A stretch of DNA of 64,000 bases from Gemmatimonadota bacterium (lineage in GTDB: Bacteria; Latescibacterota; UBA2968; UBA8231): contig VXML01000093.1 in NCBI GenBank assembly GCA_009841115.1, positions 1 to 64,000 on the forward strand, in the 5' to 3' direction. The first letter of the stretch is position 1. Every line of letters starts with the position of its first letter. The notes under the pieces are model-generated. The model saw nothing but the letters and a program-made list of their open reading frames with translations, did not search any database and was not told where the DNA came from. The translations under genes were made by a program, and so were the position numbers. Shown one piece after another: positions 61,173-64,000 of this stretch.

Positions 61173-62864
61173 ATGGACTTTTTTTATTATCGCCGAGTCC
61201 TTGCTTTTGCCCTAGCATTGGCCGTGCTGCTGCCGGAATCTGTTCTGCCCCAATTCACCGACCAAACAAAGGAAGCGCACATCGCCTTCCAACATGTGGC
61301 CGGCGGAGCTGAAAAAAAGCACATTGTCGAAACCTCCGGTGGCGGCGCTGCTTTTTTTGACTACGATAACGATGGTGAACTCGATCTATACGCGGTCAAC
61401 GGCGCTACGGTCAATACCTACCGACAAAAATCCGGCCCGGGCAATGTTCTCTACCGCAACCAAGGTAACGGCACCTTTGCCGATGTGACCGTACCCGCCG
61501 GCGTTGGGGACCGCAGTTGGGGCATGGGCTGTACTGTGGGCGATATCGACGGCGATGGATACCGCGATCTTTACGTAACCAATTATGGTCCCAATATCCT
61601 CTACCGCAACCAAGGCAACGGTACCTTTGTGGACATTTCCACTGGGGTAGCAGGAAATGATTATAGCTCCAGCGCCGCTTTTTTTGACTACGATGGTGAC
61701 GGCGATCTCGACTTATACGTCGCCAATTATCTGATCTACGACTTTGATGCCCCCCCAGATAAGATATGCACCTATGAAGGAATCGAGATTTTCTGTGGTC
61801 CCCAGGGCTTACCTGGAGCCGCCGACCTATTCTACCGCAACAACGGGGACAACACCTTCACCGACGTCACTCGTCCCTCGGGTATTTCCTGGGCCAATCG
61901 CTACTATGGGTTGGGTGTACTGGCCGAAGACTTCGACAACGATGGCGACACCGATCTCTTCGTGGCCAATGATGCAACTCCCAACGTGCTCTTCGACAAT
62001 AACCGCGATGGCACCTTTAGCGAAATCGGCCTCAAAGCAGGTGTCGCGTACAACGAGTACGGCGAGGAAGAGGCAGGTATGGGAGTCAGCGGTGGAGACT
62101 ATGACGGCGACGGTGACCTCGACCTTTATATAACCCACTTTTTTCGCGAGAGTAATACCTTCTACCTCAACGACGGAAAGGGCCATTTCAAAGATATAAC
62201 GACCCAGATCGGTCTAGAAGAACCCACGCTTGGGATGCTGGGGTGGGGCACCCAATTTTTTGACTATGACAGGGACGGCGACTTGGATCTATTCGTCGCT
62301 AACGGCCATGTCTATCCGCAGGCGGCTAGCACTATTGCGGGCACTTCCTACCCCCAGCGCAACCAATTGATTCGCAATGACGGCGGCAATCGTTTAATCG
62401 ATATAGGGGATGCGGCTGGCCCGGGAATGGCTCTTAAAAGAGTCAGCCGCGGTGCCAGTTTCGGCGACTATGACAACGATGGCGATGTGGACATTTTCGT
62501 CGTCAACTTGGACGAGGCGAGTACCCTGCTGCGCAACGATTTTGCCCCCGTCAACAACTGGCTTGTCGTCCAACTTCTGGGTCGTGGCCCCAATCGCGAC
62601 GCCGTCGGTGCCAAGATCCGCTTACTGGCCGGTGGCCGATCTCAGTGGCGCACGGCTAATGGTGCTTCCAGTTATCTCTCCTATAACGATATGCGTATTT
62701 TTTTTGGCTTGGGTAGGGCAGAAAGGGCAGATGAAGTGGAGGTCACTTGGCCCGACGGCACTCGTCAGACAGTGCCGGCAGCACCGGCCAATAAGCTGTT
62801 GGTAATCCGCCAAAACGGCCCCTATGTCCTTACGGAGATGGGGGCCGACATTTACGCAGAATAA
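61173..62864 (+). CDS. CRTAC1-type FG-GAP/ASPIC-UnbV protein (second copy)
   Basis: A 563-residue secreted protein of the same family as 3211-4809. Signal peptide (RVLAFALALAVLLPE, ending near LPQ), then FTDQTKEAHIAFQHVAGG and eight or more aspartate-loop blades (DYDNDGELDLY, DIDGDGYRDLY, DYDGDGDLDLY, DFDNDGDTDLF), and a C-terminal ASPIC/UnbV domain (GRGPNRDAVGAKIRLLAGG, FFGLGRAERADEVEVTWPDG). It lacks a lipobox, unlike the first copy. I start at ATG 61173; the frame to 61101 adds a leader before the signal peptide. Confidence 0.9.
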   Translation: MDFFYYRRVLAFALALAVLLPESVLPQFTDQTKEAHIAFQHVAGGAEKKHIVETSGGGAAFFDYDNDGELDLYAVNGATVNTYRQKSGPGNVLYRNQGNGTFADVTVPAGVGDRSWGMGCTVGDIDGDGYRDLYVTNYGPNILYRNQGNGTFVDISTGVAGNDYSSSAAFFDYDGDGDLDLYVANYLIYDFDAPPDKICTYEGIEIFCGPQGLPGAADLFYRNNGDNTFTDVTRPSGISWANRYYGLGVLAEDFDNDGDTDLFVANDATPNVLFDNNRDGTFSEIGLKAGVAYNEYGEEEAGMGVSGGDYDGDGDLDLYITHFFRESNTFYLNDGKGHFKDITTQIGLEEPTLGMLGWGTQFFDYDRDGDLDLFVANGHVYPQAASTIAGTSYPQRNQLIRNDGGNRLIDIGDAAGPGMALKRVSRGASFGDYDNDGDVDIFVVNLDEASTLLRNDFAPVNNWLVVQLLGRGPNRDAVGAKIRLLAGGRSQWRTANGASSYLSYNDMRIFFGLGRAERADEVEVTWPDGTRQTVPAAPANKLLVIRQNGPYVLTEMGADIYAE

Positions 62865-62877
62865 GACCTATAGGCCT

Positions 62878-64000
62878 CTATCCCTCCCCGAAAGCGGCTT
62901 TGAGGTTATCCTCCCGAATAACCACTTTCGATGCGTATTTATTCCGCACCTCTTCGATAAATTGATTAAATGCCTTTCTGTTCTTTTCTCTCCTGAGTTG
63001 GGATCGGACTCGCCACTCGGCCTCCGCAAAAGTCTCTCGCTTTCGTTCCCTAGAAAGCACCTTAAAGATAGAATAACCCTCATCTACTTTGGCCGGACCG
63101 GTGAGCGCTCCGATCTCGGCTTTTTCGGCGACTTCTACAAAACCACCGAGAAAGGCTTCTTCGAAAAGGTGGAAGTGGAATCGGCCCTCTTCATCTCGAT
63201 CCTCTAGCGAGCGGATAGAATACTTATTGGCCAAATCGCCTAATCGGGCTCCTTTTTGGATCTGCTCCATCAACCTCAGTGCCTCGGCCTCTGTCTCTAC
63301 CAGAACCTCTTGTACTTCAATTTGCTCGGGGTGCATATATCTTTCCGCATGGGCCTTGTAAAATTGGCGTAGCTCGTTTTCGGCGATGGTCACTTTAGCT
63401 CTCAGGAGCCGCGCTCTGAGGGCACTTATCAAGAGTTGATTTGCTTGATTTTCCAACCACTCGACCGTCTCTGCTTCCTCGTCTATGCCAGCACTCAGGG
63501 CCGCTTCCACGAGCATTGCATTGGGCACGACATGGCGCTCGGCAAAAGCGGTCACTTGGCTGGAGTCGCTGAGTTGGGCCAAGGCAGTGCCTTTCAAGGG
63601 GTGGCCAGCTTCTGTCAAGTCCTGAGCGGTTATTTCTCCGCCGTCGTACCTATAGAGAACTATGTTGCGTTCCGTCTCCGAGGCAAAAGATGCACCGCCA
63701 CGCACTTTTTCGACAATGAGCGCGAGGCCTTCCCGATCCAATTCGAGGTGGTATTTTTCCCCAAGCTCAGCGGCCAAAGCTGATAGCGCCCGCTGCTTTT
63801 TTTCCTTTTTCAGTCCCATTTGGATCGCCAACCTCCTCTGAGGACTGAGTTCGATGGTAGAGTCGGCTATGACTGTGAAGATCGAATAGTTTCCACCGAT
63901 TTTTATAGGCTCGGAGACTTCGCCCAAGGCGAGGGAAAATAGCTTGTCTTGAAGGGGCGTGACCATGTGTTCTCGGGTAGTATAACGGCCTAAATCACCA
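62878..64000 (-). CDS. parvulin-type peptidyl-prolyl isomerase (partial, 5' end outside window)
   Basis: At least 373 residues of a SurA/PpiD-like periplasmic chaperone. The frame runs to the window edge: before the internal ATG at 63966 it reads GDLGRYTTRE, the typical GGDLG turn of a first parvulin domain, so the true start is upstream. A second parvulin domain follows (EVQEVLVETEAEALRLMEQI, GARLGDLANKYS, then GALTGPAKVDEGYSIFKVL). The helical stretch between (VPNAMLVEAALSAGIDEEAE) is a SurA-N-like arm. The C-terminus ends with a charged helix. Probably helps fold outer-membrane proteins. Confidence 0.83.
   Translation of the reverse strand, partial: GDLGRYTTREHMVTPLQDKLFSLALGEVSEPIKIGGNYSIFTVIADSTIELSPQRRLAIQMGLKKEKKQRALSALAAELGEKYHLELDREGLALIVEKVRGGASFASETERNIVLYRYDGGEITAQDLTEAGHPLKGTALAQLSDSSQVTAFAERHVVPNAMLVEAALSAGIDEEAETVEWLENQANQLLISALRARLLRAKVTIAENELRQFYKAHAERYMHPEQIEVQEVLVETEAEALRLMEQIQKGARLGDLANKYSIRSLEDRDEEGRFHFHLFEEAFLGGFVEVAEKAEIGALTGPAKVDEGYSIFKVLSRERKRETFAEAEWRVRSQLRREKNRKAFNQFIEEVRNKYASKVVIREDNLKAAFGEG

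Overview
The window is a stretch of a diderm bacterial chromosome, mostly high in GC. An LptD-type outer-membrane protein, a TonB-dependent receptor, an RND permease and several secreted proteins with a C-terminal FlgD-like/T9SS-type sorting domain show the double membrane. The mix of CRTAC1 (FG-GAP plus ASPIC/UnbV) proteins, phytanoyl-CoA dioxygenases, DUF6785 and DUF4159 proteins and sorting domains ending in Arg or Lys-rich strands fits an uncultured FCB-group lineage such as Latescibacterota. That placement is inference; no rRNA gene is present.

Layout. 1-5.6 kb (+): RND permease, CRTAC1 lipoprotein, two small membrane proteins. 5.6-12.9 kb (-): a tight operon dtd-maf-rodZ-priA-propeller-DUF4159 with start/stop overlaps. 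13.0-16.3 kb (-): rlmB-lptD, ending in a terminator. 16.4-19.2 kb: an islet of toxin-antitoxin type genes (AbiEi/AbiEii on +; MNT nucleotidyltransferase, a TPR gene remnant, DUF4160 and DUF2442 on -) between rlmB and mutS. 19.2-31.2 kb (-): mutS, then a long housekeeping operon TPR-efp-accB-accC-gcvH-HNH-scpA-scpB-rluB-cmk-rpsA, with a good sigma70-type promoter before its first gene and a terminator after rpsA.

31.3-42.3 kb is an accessory region of secreted proteins: a lipoprotein, a vanadium-haloperoxidase/PAP2 protein, a mosaic adhesin-like protein, a decayed copy of a secreted gene in three fragments, an AT-rich spacer with two palindromes, a small secreted protein, and a 1051-residue regulator that joins a two-component-type beta-propeller directly to an AAA+ (sigma54-activator type) domain and a Fis-type HTH, without any membrane segment and without the GAFTGA loop.

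42.5-64 kb is a metabolic/accessory region: tRNA-Lys, PhyH dioxygenase, gene scraps (one looks like the cut-off start of a CNT nucleoside transporter), a P-loop kinase coupled to a sugar-type epimerase, TonB receptor, MFS exporter, DegT aminotransferase, FolE2, an operon of HpcH-type aldolase, M19-dipeptidase-like protein, PhyH dioxygenase and an unknown 425-residue protein, a membrane-anchored spermidine-synthase-like protein, a DUF6785 transporter-like protein, an SUMF1-fold protein, a second CRTAC1 protein, and a parvulin-type isomerase that runs off the window end.

The most interesting candidate systems are the soluble propeller-AAA+-HTH regulator with its palindromes and small secreted partner (38.4-42.3 kb), and the aldolase/M19-like/PhyH/unknown operon (51.8-55.8 kb).
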